From contig NZ_JMLP01000015.1 in the NCBI RefSeq assembly GCF_000686805.1, forward strand, positions 124,001-188,000: DNA of 64,000 bases. Reading direction: 5' to 3'. Under the pieces are notes generated by a model, which worked only from the letters and a program-made list of their open reading frames with translations, was not told the origin of the DNA and searched no databases. This stretch comes from Bacillus sp. UNC41MFS5 (GTDB lineage Bacteria > Bacillota > Bacilli > Bacillales_B > DSM-18226). Positions 36,222 to 45,816 of the stretch are shown here, piece by piece; positions within the stretch are counted from its first letter, which is position 1; the number at the start of each line of letters is the position of its first letter. The position numbers and the translations under genes are program-made.

Positions 36222-37505
36222 TTAGTTTTTACCCGTGAACTGTTCGGCTTCAGTTGAGCCTTTTAATGCGGTTGTTGATGAGGTTCCACCTGTAATGACC
36301 ATGGAAACTTGGTCAAAGTAACCTGTACCTACCTCACGTTGATGGCGTGTGGCCGTGTAGCCGTATTTTTCGCTGTCGAATTCAGCTTGCTGCAATTCGG
36401 AGTAAGCTGCCATTCCTCGTTCTTTATAGCCGCGAGCCAACTCAAACATGCCGTGGTTAAGGGCATGGAAGCCAGCAAGAGTAACAAACTGGAATTTGTA
36501 GCCCATTTTGCCAAGCTCGACTTGGAATTTCGCAATCGTTTCTTGATCTAATTTCTTTTTCCAGTTGAAAGATGGTGAGCAGTTATAAGCCAGCAGCTTA
36601 CCTGGGAACTGCTCATGAACAGCCTCTGCAAATTGTCTTGCTTCCTCAAGATTCGGTTCAGAAGTTTCACACCAAACAAGGTCGGCATATGGTGCATAAG
36701 CGAGCCCACGGGAGATTGCTTGGTCAATCCCCGCTTTGACACGGAAGAAGCCTTCTCCTGTACGTTCACCCGTAATAAACGGTGCATCATTCATATCAAT
36801 ATCACTTGTGATCAAGTCAGCTGCGTTAGCATCTGTCCGGGCAACAAGTAGGGTTGGAACTCCCATAACATCAGCAGCGAGCCGGGCAGCAATCAGGTTA
36901 CGAACTGCCGTTTGCGTTGGCAGTAATACCTTCCCGCCTAAGTGCCCACATTTTTTCTCAGAGGAAAGTTGGTCTTCAAAGTGGACGCCTGATGCACCTG
37001 CTTCAATCATGCCTTTCATTAGCTCGAAACAGTTTAATTGACCGCCAAAGCCTGCTTCAGCATCAGCGACAATCGGAGCGAACCAATCGATGGAGTGATC
37101 GCCTTCTGCATGGGTGATTTGATCTGCGCGCTGTAAGGCTTGGTTAATCTTTTTGACCACATTTGGTACGCTATTAGCTGGATATAAGCTTTGGTCAGGG
37201 TACATGTGTCCAGACAGATTGGCATCAGCTGCTACCTGCCAGCCGCTTAAGTAGATGGCTTTTAGCCCTGCTTTTACTTGCTGGACTGCCTGATTTCCTG
37301 TTAATGCACCAAGGGCATTTACATAGTCTTCTTCATTTAATAGTTTCCAAAGCTTTTCGGATCCCTTCCGAGCCAATGTGTGCTCAATATCAATCGACCC
37401 GCGGAGTTTGATAACATCCTCGGCAGTGTACGGTCTGGTAATCCCTTTCCAACGGCTATCCATTTCCCAGCTTTCTTGTAATTGCGCTACTCTTGAATTT
37501 GTCAT
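36222..37505 (-). CDS. aceA: Isocitrate lyase
   Basis: 427 residues. It splits isocitrate to succinate and glyoxylate, the first step of the glyoxylate shunt that allows growth on acetate or fatty acids. The catalytic motif KKCGHLGGK is present near residue 185. Other typical parts are [16 protein letters not shown] (metal-binding Asp), [16 protein letters not shown] and [16 protein letters not shown]-like site precedes ATG 37505. It lies 91 bp after aceB and is probably on the same transcript. Confidence 0.98.
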   Translation of the reverse strand: MTNSRVAQLQESWEMDSRWKGITRPYTAEDVIKLRGSIDIEHTLARKGSEKLWKLLNEEDYVNALGALTGNQAVQQVKAGLKAIYLSGWQVAADANLSGHMYPDQSLYPANSVPNVVKKINQALQRADQITHAEGDHSIDWFAPIVADAEAGFGGQLNCFELMKGMIEAGASGVHFEDQLSSEKKCGHLGGKVLLPTQTAVRNLIAARLAADVMGVPTLLVARTDANAADLITSDIDMNDAPFITGERTGEGFFRVKAGIDQAISRGLAYAPYADLVWCETSEPNLEEARQFAEAVHEQFPGKLLAYNCSPSFNWKKKLDQETIAKFQVELGKMGYKFQFVTLAGFHALNHGMFELARGYKERGMAAYSELQQAEFDSEKYGYTATRHQREVGTGYFDQVSMVITGGTSSTTALKGSTEAEQFTGKN

Positions 37506-37596
37506 TTTCTATTCCTCCTATTAATCTATTAAGTATTTTTTATTAAAATTGCTCTGTTCAACATATCTGTTGATTGCTACGAAAGGCGCTACCCAT

Positions 37597-39189
37597 TTAG
37601 ATCAGCTCATACCCTGGGAGAGTTAAAAATTCAGCAAACTCCTCATTCAAAATCAACCGATCAAACAGCTCAACAGCCTCATTGAATCGGCCGCCATCAA
37701 ATGCCCGTTCACCCATTTCCTGTTTGATTTTTTCCAATTCTTCCGCCTTATATTGCTCATACATTTCCACCGTGACTTTCCGTCCGTCGTTTAGAATCCC
37801 TTTTGGGTGGCGAATCCACTGCCACAGTTGGGCCCGTGAAATTTCAGCGGTTGCAGCATCCTCCATCAAGTTGTGAATCGGAGCGGCGCCAATGCCTCTA
37901 AGCCACGAAGCAACATATTGAATCCCGACATTGATGTTCAAACGAACGCCCTCTTCCGTAATCATCCCACCTGGTGACTCAAGCAAATCTTGAGCGGTCA
38001 CACTAATCTTCAGTTGTTTACTCGTATGAATTTGGTTGGCCATCGGCATCTCGCGGTTAAATACCTCCAGAGCAACCGGGACAAGACCTGGATGTGCCAC
38101 CCATGTTCCATCATGACCGTCACGGGCTTCGCGCTCTTTATCGGCACGAACCTTAGCAAAGGCTTCTTCATTAGCAGTCGGGTTATTGCGAATTGGAATT
38201 TGGGCAGCCATCCCGCCAATCGCTGGTGCCTTGCGGCGGTGACAGGTTTGAATCGTTAGTAACGAATACGAACGCATAAACGGAACGGTCATCGTTACCT
38301 GTGAGCGATCGGGTAAAATAACATCCTTGTGTTGACATAGCTTTTTCAAGTAACTGAAGATATAATCCCATCTTCCGCAATTCAATCCTGCAGAGTGGTC
38401 TTTTAGCTCAAATAAAATCTCATTCATTTCAAAGGCGCCCATGATGGTTTCAAGTAAAACGGTCGCTTTAATGGTTCCACTCGGAATCCCCAGTTTCTCT
38501 TGCGCAAATACAAATACATCATTCCACAGGCGGGCTTCCAAGTGACTTTCCAGCTTTGGCAGGTAAAAATACGGACCTGTGCCCCTCGCAAGCAGTTGGT
38601 TCACATTATGGAAAAAGTACATGCCAAAATCAAAGAAACTTCCTGAAATGGGTTTGCTATCTAGCAAAATATGCTTTTCTTCTAAATGCAGGCCACGTGG
38701 TCTCACAAACAGCACCGCTGTTTCGTCCTTTAGTTCATACCTCTTTCCAGTGGCATTTTCAAAAGATATCGTCCGATTTACTGCATCTCTTAAGTTGATT
38801 TGTCCTTCGACGATGTTTTCCCAGGTCGGTGAAGTGGCATCTTCGCAATCGGCCATAAATACTTTTGCACCCGAGTTCAAAGCGTTAATCACCATTTTCC
38901 GATCGGTCGGTCCGGTAATTTCGACCCGGCGATCTTGGAGGTCATCTGGCAGCGGAGCAATCGTCCAGTCCCCGTTCCGAATATGCTTCGTCTCCGGGAG
39001 AAAATCTGGCAATGTTCCATTATTTATTTCCACTTGGCGTTTTTGCCTGTACTGTAACAGTTCTACTCTTCGCCCGCCAAACTTTCGCTCCAGCTCTTCA
39101 ATAAAATTCAATGCCTCAGTGGTTAAGATCTCTTCGTACTGGGCTTTCATTGCCCCTACCACTTCAATACCTGTTGTTTGCGTCGACAT
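37597..39189 (-). CDS. aceB: Malate synthase A
   Basis: 530 residues, usual for malate synthase A. It condenses glyoxylate with acetyl-CoA to malate. Typical parts: [38 protein letters not shown] with the catalytic Arg, the [22 protein letters not shown] region with Glu, and [15 protein letters not shown]. subtilis lacks aceB and aceA, so this pair helps to define the host. First gene of the unit; TATAAT-like promoter sequences lie at about 39238. Confidence 0.98.
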   Translation of the reverse strand: MSTQTTGIEVVGAMKAQYEEILTTEALNFIEELERKFGGRRVELLQYRQKRQVEINNGTLPDFLPETKHIRNGDWTIAPLPDDLQDRRVEITGPTDRKMVINALNSGAKVFMADCEDATSPTWENIVEGQINLRDAVNRTISFENATGKRYELKDETAVLFVRPRGLHLEEKHILLDSKPISGSFFDFGMYFFHNVNQLLARGTGPYFYLPKLESHLEARLWNDVFVFAQEKLGIPSGTIKATVLLETIMGAFEMNEILFELKDHSAGLNCGRWDYIFSYLKKLCQHKDVILPDRSQVTMTVPFMRSYSLLTIQTCHRRKAPAIGGMAAQIPIRNNPTANEEAFAKVRADKEREARDGHDGTWVAHPGLVPVALEVFNREMPMANQIHTSKQLKISVTAQDLLESPGGMITEEGVRLNINVGIQYVASWLRGIGAAPIHNLMEDAATAEISRAQLWQWIRHPKGILNDGRKVTVEMYEQYKAEELEKIKQEMGERAFDGGRFNEAVELFDRLILNEEFAEFLTLPGYELI

Positions 39190-39339
39190 GAACTACATCA
39201 CCTCTTTGTTATAATACAGTAACAATCTACGTTTTGTATTATATAACACAATTTTTAAAAATGGAACTACTTTTCTGAAAATTTTATAAAAATAGGTAAA
39301 AAATCCCTGTCCAATTTCTTAGAAGAATAAATGCCCATA

Positions 39340-39366
39340 AAAAAAGAATGTCCGCAGACATCCTTT
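39340..39366 (-). terminator. Terminator of the nirBD-siroheme operon
   Basis: GGATGTC pairs with GACATTC (wobble) and a T run follows on the minus strand, directly at the stop of the last gene. Confidence 0.7.
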
Positions 39367-40007
39367 TAGTTGCTATTATGCGTTTCTTTACCAATCGTTT
39401 CATACAATTGGATAAAATCCTCTTCCCGATGATCGCTAGTTAAGAACTTCGGGCTCACAATAGATTTTAATAGTTTTCTCTTCAAAGTTGGATTTGCTAC
39501 TTCCTTCAGAATCCATTTTCGTTTCGAAGCGAGGAAGTCAAGATAGCCCTCATAGGAATCATCAAACTGCTGCTCTAATTGCTCGCGAATTTGGCTCGCC
39601 AGGGTTGGACTCGCCCCGCCTGTTGAGATAGCAATGCTCAAAGACCCGCGCTGAACGTGTGCGGGGACATGAAAATTGGAGCCATCTGGGTCATCAGCAA
39701 TCGTTACCAGTTGGTGGACACCCGCTGATTCTTGGATCGACTGGTTGATCTCTCGACTATTTGTCGCTGCAAAAATCAGGAAGGCATCGGAAATATCGCT
39801 GCCCGAGAAGGGCTTTTGTTTCCATATGATTCTTCTCTCACGACTAAGACTTTGGATTTCATCTGTTGCTTTCGGACTGACAACGACGACATTCGCACCA
39901 GTTCCTAACAGTCCAGCCACTTTCCGTTCAGCTACTTTCCCGCCTCCTACCACAACCGCGATTTTCCCATCTAACCTTAGAATCACTGGATAGCCTGATT
40001 TCACCAT
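39366..40007 (-). CDS. sirC: Precorrin-2 dehydrogenase / sirohydrochlorin ferrochelatase
   Basis: 213 residues of the Met8/CysG-N/YlnF family. It oxidises precorrin-2 with NAD+ to sirohydrochlorin; some members also insert iron. YPVILRLDGKIAVVVGGGKVAERKVAGLLGTGA carries the NAD-binding glycines (shown here in part: VVVGGGKVAERK), and SIAISTGGASPTLASQIREQLE is the second hallmark. No separate chelatase (sirB) is in the window. It starts immediately after the upstream methyltransferase, so translation is likely coupled, and completes siroheme supply for NirB. Confidence 0.92.
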   Translation of the reverse strand: MVKSGYPVILRLDGKIAVVVGGGKVAERKVAGLLGTGANVVVVSPKATDEIQSLSRERRIIWKQKPFSGSDISDAFLIFAATNSREINQSIQESAGVHQLVTIADDPDGSNFHVPAHVQRGSLSIAISTGGASPTLASQIREQLEQQFDDSYEGYLDFLASKRKWILKEVANPTLKRKLLKSIVSPKFLTSDHREEDFIQLYETIGKETHNSN

Positions 40008-41456
40008 CTACACTTCCTCAACAGGTCGTGCCGCTAAATATTCAACCAAAGCTTCCTTTGTTGCAAATGCAGGCCGTCCATGTGGAGGAAGACCAGCACT
40101 AACAACGGCATCTTCCGTTTGTCTTCCCATACTGACCACCTGGAGCCCTTTCAACAGTTCAAAGGCATTCAAATCACACTTACTTAACGCGTTTACAAAC
40201 AATTCGACGGAGGCACTGCTTGGGAATATCACCGTATTCAACTCTGCTTCATCTAACATTCTTTTAAAAAGAGGAAAGAACTGTTCATCTAGTTCTGTTA
40301 TGCTGGTCACCATGATGTCTGCTCCATCCATCTCTTTTTTCAACATGCTATCATTTCCGACAATAAGCAGAGAGGCGGACTCTTGTATCTCATTTGCATG
40401 GGCAGCCATAAAGCCACGCTTCTTAAGTGTATTTATCGATTTAAGAGAAGCTCCATAGAAGTCAGCACGAATCGTTCGGATATCGACTCCATGATTGACT
40501 ACCGCTGTAAAAAATTCATCGGCACTTTCTGGTGAGGTGAAGAGAATTTTTTCATAAGAAGACACCTTGGTTAAATCAACCGGCAGCACGGTCTTCTTCC
40601 ATTTTGGAAACTCTACTACATCAGCTCCGCCATCGATTAATGCTTTTGCTAATTCACTAGAACCCTCACTCGTACGAGCCAGCAGAATTTGCCGACCATA
40701 CAAGGGCATTTTTTCAAACCAACTGATTTTCTCACGAAGGGATATGACCTTACCTACCAGAATAATCGACGGATTGCTAAACTTAGCCTCTACGACCTTT
40801 TCAGAAATATCAGCCAGTGTCCCTTGCAATGTTTTTTGGCGGCCAAACGTACCCCATTGAATTAAAATTACAGGGGTCGAGGCTGGCTTCCCATATGTGA
40901 TGAGATTTTCGCAAATAAACGGTAAATTGCCGACGCCCATATAAAAAGCGATGGTATCGACACCGCGGGCCAGTCCTTCCCAATCGAGTACTGGTTTTCC
41001 CTCTTTCGATTTATCATGGGCGGTGACGACTGCAAATGATTCTGCATACTCGCGGTGGGTAACAGGAATGCCTGCATAAAGCGGGGCCGCAATCCCCGAT
41101 GAAATACCAGGAACGATTTCAAAAGGAATTTGATGCTCGGCCAAGGATGCTGCTTCTTCGCCGACTCTGCCAAACACGCCAGGGTCTCCGCCTTTTAAGC
41201 GGACAACCCGCTTGCCTTCCAGCGCCTTCTCCACCAATAGTTCATTGATATTCCCTTGGCGTATAATATGGCGATTCGGTAATTTACCGCAGTAAATCAG
41301 TTCGCAATCCGCTGGAGCAAACTCCAATAGTTTGGGATTGGCAAGCCGGTCGTATAAAATAACTTCTGCTTGTTTAATGGCCTCCAAACCTTTTACGGTA
41401 ATTAATCGAACGTCCCCTGGTCCTGCTCCCACTAAAAATACTCTTCCTGTCTTCAT
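40008..41456 (-). CDS. cobA: Bifunctional uroporphyrinogen-III C-methyltransferase / uroporphyrinogen-III synthase
   Basis: 482 residues in two domains. Residues 1-245 are SUMT: VFLVGAGPGDVRLITVKGLE, LYDRLANPKLL, RLKGGDPGVFGRVGEEA and FYMGVGNLPFI. Residues about 255-480 resemble HemD: QILLARTSEGSSELAKALID and TVIFPSSASVELFVNAL. The first domain methylates uroporphyrinogen III twice to precorrin-2; the second should close hydroxymethylbilane to uroporphyrinogen III. Such fusions occur in several Firmicutes. It lies between nirD and the dehydrogenase gene, so it feeds siroheme to nitrite reductase. Confidence 0.9.
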   Translation of the reverse strand: MKTGRVFLVGAGPGDVRLITVKGLEAIKQAEVILYDRLANPKLLEFAPADCELIYCGKLPNRHIIRQGNINELLVEKALEGKRVVRLKGGDPGVFGRVGEEAASLAEHQIPFEIVPGISSGIAAPLYAGIPVTHREYAESFAVVTAHDKSKEGKPVLDWEGLARGVDTIAFYMGVGNLPFICENLITYGKPASTPVILIQWGTFGRQKTLQGTLADISEKVVEAKFSNPSIILVGKVISLREKISWFEKMPLYGRQILLARTSEGSSELAKALIDGGADVVEFPKWKKTVLPVDLTKVSSYEKILFTSPESADEFFTAVVNHGVDIRTIRADFYGASLKSINTLKKRGFMAAHANEIQESASLLIVGNDSMLKKEMDGADIMVTSITELDEQFFPLFKRMLDEAELNTVIFPSSASVELFVNALSKCDLNAFELLKGLQVVSMGRQTEDAVVSAGLPPHGRPAFATKEALVEYLAARPVEEV

Positions 41457-41482
41457 CCAGCAGCAATCCTTCCCATTCCTTC

Positions 41483-41803
41483 TTATCTGACAATAAACAC
41501 GATATCGTCCTCTAATTCTACCTTAAATGTCCGCACTTGACCTTCATCCGGTGCCTGTACTTTACCATCTTTTAAAGAAATTTTCCAATCATACACGGGG
41601 CAATATACATATTTGCCACTAACAAGCCCTTCTGAAAGAACACCGCCTTTCGGATGTGGACTGCGATTTTCGATCGCATATACTTCTCCGCTCGTTACTT
41701 TAAAAAGTGCGATATTAGTGTCATCGATTTTAAGTGAATAGCCTGACCGAACTTTTATATTTGAATAGTTTGCTACTGGAATCCGAGTTATTGTTTGTAG
41801 CAT
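41483..41803 (-). CDS. nirD: Nitrite reductase small subunit (Rieske-like)
   Basis: 106 residues with the Rieske fold of NirD/NasE. The two cluster loops are incomplete: the first reads RSPHPKGGVLSEG (Ser in place of the usual Cys, His kept), the second CPVYDWK (Cys kept, Tyr in place of His). A normal [2Fe-2S] Rieske centre therefore looks unlikely. Some NirD proteins, such as that of E. coli, also lack the ligands. It lies 6 bp after nirB and should be its partner in the cytosolic NADH-dependent enzyme. Confidence 0.88.
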   Translation of the reverse strand: MLQTITRIPVANYSNIKVRSGYSLKIDDTNIALFKVTSGEVYAIENRSPHPKGGVLSEGLVSGKYVYCPVYDWKISLKDGKVQAPDEGQVRTFKVELEDDIVFIVR

Positions 41804-41809
41804 TTGGAT

Positions 41810-44227
41810 TCACTCCCCTACCTTAATTGTATGATTTGCATAATATTTATCTTTGATTTCTTCACTTTGAATCGCTTCATTCCAAGGCTCAATATACTTT
41901 TTCAATGTCTTATCCATGCGCTCGTTTAAGGCCTTTCGCGTTTTCTCGTTCGCAAGCACGTCTTTCACATGGTCCAAGCCGACGCGTTCTACCCATTTAG
42001 ACGTACGCTCCAAATAATTGGCTGTTTCACGGTAGTATTGCAGGTAGGCACCGGTCATCTCCATCACTTCGTCCTGTGTTTTGACCGTACATAAGAGGTC
42101 ACCGGCACGGAGATCAACCCCGCCGTTACCAGCCACATAAATCTCCCAGCCGCCATCAATGCCGACAAAGCCAATGTCTTTAATGCCTGCTTCAGAGCAG
42201 TTTCGCGGACAGGCAGATACACCCATTTTTACTTTATGCGGGGTATCAAGGCGTTCAAATTTCTTTTCTAATTCAATTCCAAGGGCCATTGAATCTTGTG
42301 TGCCATAGCGGCAAAATTGTGCGCCGACACAGGTTTTCACCGTACGAAGGGTTTTTCCATAGGCATAACCAGACGGCATATCCAGCTCTTCCCACATAGC
42401 TGGCAGGTCTTCTTTTTTCACCCCGAACAAGCCAATTCTCTGCCCGCCTGTCAATTTAACGAGCGGTACCTCATACTTTTCGGCAATCTCAGCGATTTTT
42501 TTCAAATCAGCTGCTGTTGTTACCCCGCCATACATCCTTGGAACAACAGAGTAAGTTCCATCTTTTTGGATATTGGCATGCATTTTTTCATTGACCAGAC
42601 GAGAGTCACGATCATCTTTGTATTCATCCATGTGAATCATACCAAGGTAGTAGTTAATGGCTGGACGGCATTTGGTACAGCCTTCCTCATTGTTCCATTC
42701 CAGTACGTTCATAACTTCTTTCACACTTGTTAAGCCTTTTTCTTTGATTTCGGCCACTACTTCATCACGGCTTAAGGTTGTACAACCGCAAAGGCTTGTT
42801 TTTTGAGCTGCCGCTTCATCAAATTGGTCTCCAAGTGTGTGTGCGAGAATACTGCTAACCATTGGTTTACAACGACCGCAAGAACGGCCAGCGTTCGTAC
42901 AATGGCTCACTTGGTCTAAAGTGGTTAATCCCTGTGTTTTAATCGCTTCAACAATGGCACCTTTTGTGACTCCATTACACCCACAGACTAATTCATCATT
43001 CGGCATAGAAGCCACATCGTCAGTGCCACCTTCACCGGTGCATTCTGTATGGAAAATTGACACTCCGCTGAGGTCTTCTTTTTTAGTCAGCATCCGATAT
43101 AATCTAGTACTATCTTTTGTGTCACCATAAAGGACGATCCCTACGATAAAGTTGTTTCTAGTTAATACTCGTTTATAGAGACCTTCGTACTCATTGTAGA
43201 TCATGATAGATTTAGTCGTGCTATCTTCAAAGATTTCTCCTGCAGAGAATAAGTCGACACCAGCCACTTTTAATTGTGTTCCAGTCACAGAGCCTTGATA
43301 AGGTTCTCCTACATTTCCGCAAATACGGTTGGCAAGCACTTTCCCTTGTTCATATAAAGGTGCAACCAAACCATAAACAAGTTCACGATGCTCCGCACAT
43401 TCTCCGACTGCATACACATGTGGGACACTCGTTTCCATAAAGTCATTGACGACAATGCCACGATTCACATAGATGCCGCTGTTCTTAGCCACTACCGTAT
43501 TCGACTTAATTCCAATGGCCATGACAACTAGGTCTGCTTCTACTTGTGAGCCATCTTTAAAACGGAGACCAGTAACGCGTTCGTCACCGAGAATTTCCAC
43601 CGTTTCTTTTTCCATTAAGAAATTCATGCCTTGTCCTTCGAGTTCCGCCTTAAGGAGTGAGGATGCAACTGGGTCCAACTGGCGCTCCAATAGATGCGGC
43701 ATAAGATGAACCACATCAACGGTCATCCCCAAGTTCAGCAAGCCTCTTGCAGCTTCTAGCCCGAGGAGTCCGCCGCCGATGACGACAGCCTTTTTAAATT
43801 GCTGTGCTGATTTGATCATCATTTCACAATCATGGATATCACGAAACCCTGTCACACCTTTTTTTTCTGCTCCTGGGATTGGCAAAATGAAAGAATTTGA
43901 GCCAGTTGCAATAATCAAATCATCATACTCGACTTCCCGGCCAAGATTACTAACTACTCGTTTTGCCTCCACATCAATGTTCACAATAGATTCGCCAGTA
44001 AATAATTGAATATTATTTTCTTTATACCAATCTAGAGGGTTAATAATGATATCTTCAAAGTTTGTATCCCCTTGAAGGATATTTGATAGTTTGATTCGAT
44101 TGTAGTTTGGATACGGCTCTTGGCCAAAAATAGTTACCTCCAATGGCTCAGTTGCTACTTTTAGAATTTCTTCAATTGTTCTAACTCCTGCCATCCCGTT
44201 CCCGATCATTACTAGTTTTTTCATCAC
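41810..44227 (-). CDS. nirB: NAD(P)H-dependent nitrite reductase large subunit
   Basis: 805 residues. It reduces nitrite to ammonium with NADH. Order: FAD/NAD domain (MIGNGMAGVRTIEEI; VIGGGLLGLEAARGL), two BFD-type Cys clusters (CGCNGVTKGAIVEAI with RSCGRCKP; CGCTTLSRDEV with CTKCRPA), then the siroheme/[4Fe-4S] domain with CVGAQFCRYGTQDS and SACPRNCSEAG. AAGGAG lies before GTG 44227 and ATG 44224; either may start. Two FNR-type sites lie upstream. It heads nirB-nirD-cobA-sirC. Confidence 0.96.
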   Translation of the reverse strand: MMKKLVMIGNGMAGVRTIEEILKVATEPLEVTIFGQEPYPNYNRIKLSNILQGDTNFEDIIINPLDWYKENNIQLFTGESIVNIDVEAKRVVSNLGREVEYDDLIIATGSNSFILPIPGAEKKGVTGFRDIHDCEMMIKSAQQFKKAVVIGGGLLGLEAARGLLNLGMTVDVVHLMPHLLERQLDPVASSLLKAELEGQGMNFLMEKETVEILGDERVTGLRFKDGSQVEADLVVMAIGIKSNTVVAKNSGIYVNRGIVVNDFMETSVPHVYAVGECAEHRELVYGLVAPLYEQGKVLANRICGNVGEPYQGSVTGTQLKVAGVDLFSAGEIFEDSTTKSIMIYNEYEGLYKRVLTRNNFIVGIVLYGDTKDSTRLYRMLTKKEDLSGVSIFHTECTGEGGTDDVASMPNDELVCGCNGVTKGAIVEAIKTQGLTTLDQVSHCTNAGRSCGRCKPMVSSILAHTLGDQFDEAAAQKTSLCGCTTLSRDEVVAEIKEKGLTSVKEVMNVLEWNNEEGCTKCRPAINYYLGMIHMDEYKDDRDSRLVNEKMHANIQKDGTYSVVPRMYGGVTTAADLKKIAEIAEKYEVPLVKLTGGQRIGLFGVKKEDLPAMWEELDMPSGYAYGKTLRTVKTCVGAQFCRYGTQDSMALGIELEKKFERLDTPHKVKMGVSACPRNCSEAGIKDIGFVGIDGGWEIYVAGNGGVDLRAGDLLCTVKTQDEVMEMTGAYLQYYRETANYLERTSKWVERVGLDHVKDVLANEKTRKALNERMDKTLKKYIEPWNEAIQSEEIKDKYYANHTIKVGE

Positions 44228-44321
44228 TGGATCGCTCCTTATATGTTACATCAATATTTTTGAAGATTATTATTAAGGTTTTCTATATATTTATATTGTA
44301 AATGCTAGTGTTGATAAAATT

Positions 44322-44337
44322 TGTGAAGTTCATCACA
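44322..44337 (-). promoter_or_regulatory. FNR/CRP-type site, promoter-proximal, upstream of nirB
   Basis: TGTGA-AGTTCA-TCACA fits the FNR consensus TGTGA-N6-TCACA exactly. A TACAAT -10 candidate on the minus strand starts about 30 bp from its centre, which would place the site near -41.5, the position of a typical activator site. Confidence 0.75.
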
Positions 44338-44350
44338 TTCAAATTATTTT

Positions 44351-44366
44351 TGTGAATGAATTCACA
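44351..44366 (-). promoter_or_regulatory. FNR/CRP-type site, distal, upstream of nirB
   Basis: TGTGA-ATGAAT-TCACA is a second exact match, perfectly palindromic (ATGAATTCAT core), 29 bp further upstream. Confidence 0.72.
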
Positions 44367-44387
44367 TATTTGTCATAGTTATTGCAA

Positions 44388-44413
44388 AAAAAATAGCACA
44401 CAAATGTATGCTA
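44388..44413 (-). terminator. Terminator of the membrane-protein pair
   Basis: ATAGCACAC pairs imperfectly with GTATGCTAT, and eight T follow on the minus strand, just after the stop at 44420. Confidence 0.75.
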
Positions 44414-44419
44414 TCTCGA

Positions 44420-45415
44420 CTAGACTATCTTTTTTTCCGTTTTTTGTAATAGAAATGGTTGGACCCATAAATTAATGGCTGGGACTAGCACACCTATGAC
44501 TGTAACCGGTAGAAGCTCCCATAATTCCAACGGCGGTGTGATGAGGATACCTGAAATATGAATAAAGTACAAAGAAAGAAAGTAAGCGACACTGCCTACA
44601 AGACCTGCCACTCGAGTGTCTTTTCTAATCAATAAATAGCTTAATGGGATCAATAAAAGTGTGATTGGTACATAGGAGGTTGGATAACCCACAGTGGCAA
44701 AAATGGCTTTTCCGACAAATCGGAATAAGATATATAGTGCTGTTGCCATGACTGGGATGGTATTATCGCGAGAATAGCGAATGATTAAAATAGTAAGGAG
44801 AGCAACCATTAGGATGGAATAAATCGGATATACCCACTCAGGAATGCCGCCAAAAATCTGTGAGGCGGGGTCTGAGATTAATTCAAGGATTTCTTTTGAG
44901 GCAATCGACTTTCCATGAATGTACTGATCATAGGAAATCGCACCATTTTCCTGCTGCATATTCGGAAACATTAAGCATTCAAGGAGATACATCGCAAACC
45001 ACGTATGAAGGGACTTCCATGATGGTTGAATTTCTCTCATATGGATAAAGTACCCTCGCCAAACGCCAATAATCATCATATCTGTTCCGATATAATAAAT
45101 AAAATGGGTCGGACTCCAGGTTGTTAAATCAATACCATAGGCAATATGGTAAGTAAAATCTAAGGGAATGCCAATTAGGAATATGACATATCCAATTGTA
45201 ATTAGATTTCTCGAAAGACGGTCCATATATTGTGGACGCCGCCACTCTTGTAGTAACAAAAGGGCTCCTAAGATAAATCCGATCGTATTCACAATATGGG
45301 GAATCGAATATTCCTCAAATAAATATTTAAAATGGTAAGAAGCATCCCACGCGGACCCAATGAATTTTAACAGGAAGGCAAGTACCCACAAACGGTAATA
45401 TTTCAACGATAACAT
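44420..45415 (-). CDS. Polytopic membrane protein of unknown function
   Basis: About 331 residues from ATG 45415 (AGGGAAAG/GGGGAG upstream); a longer reading from 45433 lacks a ribosome-binding site. Roughly nine membrane segments. Conserved-looking polar residues sit in or near them (FIGSAWDASYHFKYL, DFTYHIAYGIDL, PTHFIYYIGTDMMIIG), many of them His, Asp and Tyr, which suggests metal or heme binding, but I recognise no family. It follows a 75-residue membrane gene 14 bp upstream, and a His-rich lipoprotein is divergent. Confidence 0.7.
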   Translation of the reverse strand: MLSLKYYRLWVLAFLLKFIGSAWDASYHFKYLFEEYSIPHIVNTIGFILGALLLLQEWRRPQYMDRLSRNLITIGYVIFLIGIPLDFTYHIAYGIDLTTWSPTHFIYYIGTDMMIIGVWRGYFIHMREIQPSWKSLHTWFAMYLLECLMFPNMQQENGAISYDQYIHGKSIASKEILELISDPASQIFGGIPEWVYPIYSILMVALLTILIIRYSRDNTIPVMATALYILFRFVGKAIFATVGYPTSYVPITLLLIPLSYLLIRKDTRVAGLVGSVAYFLSLYFIHISGILITPPLELWELLPVTVIGVLVPAINLWVQPFLLQKTEKKIV

Positions 45416-45429
45416 CTCCCCTCTTTCCC

Positions 45430-45657
45430 TCATCCAAGCAGGTCGAAAATATCCCCAAAGATGGCGATTAGGATATAATTGATGGCTAAAGCAATCGCAA
45501 ACGTTATTCCCGCGGTTCGAACAGGTTTCTGACGAAATAGTTTATAGATAAACACAATCCCTGCTGTGACAACAAAAATATTACAGAGTAAAAATGTCCA
45601 AAGTAAACTTTCACTATGTTCCACCGTTGTGACGTGTAGTAGATATAATGGAATCAA
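45430..45657 (-). CDS. Small membrane protein paired with the 331-residue gene
   Basis: 75 residues with two membrane helices (LLWTFLLCNIFVVTAGIVFIY and AGITFAIALAINYILIAIFG). It opens MIPLYLLHVTTVEHSES. First gene of the two-gene unit; no family recognised. No strong ribosome-binding site is visible before 45657, so the start could be internal. Confidence 0.6.
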   Translation of the reverse strand: MIPLYLLHVTTVEHSESLLWTFLLCNIFVVTAGIVFIYKLFRQKPVRTAGITFAIALAINYILIAIFGDIFDLLG

Positions 45658-45816
45658 TTTTACAATCCCCCACTTTTACTTCCTTACTGCCTTTTCTCTA
45701 TATTATCATTATTTTTAGTATATGGGACTTATTAATTACATAAAATCCTTGCATTGGTTGAATTAGGTAATGTATTTTATAGAAAGTAAGTTTGCGAATG
45801 ATTGGAGGAATTCCCG

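Noticed and set aside
36018..36257. Proline-rich open frame across the 36-kb array (PPVNRPL repeats) as a structural protein gene
   Set aside because: All frames are open because the repeat is 21 bp; there is no ribosome-binding site, and the frame runs into the aceA end.
38579..39214. 211-residue plus-strand frame opposite aceB
   Set aside because: Shadow of a certain malate synthase gene; no start signal or domain.
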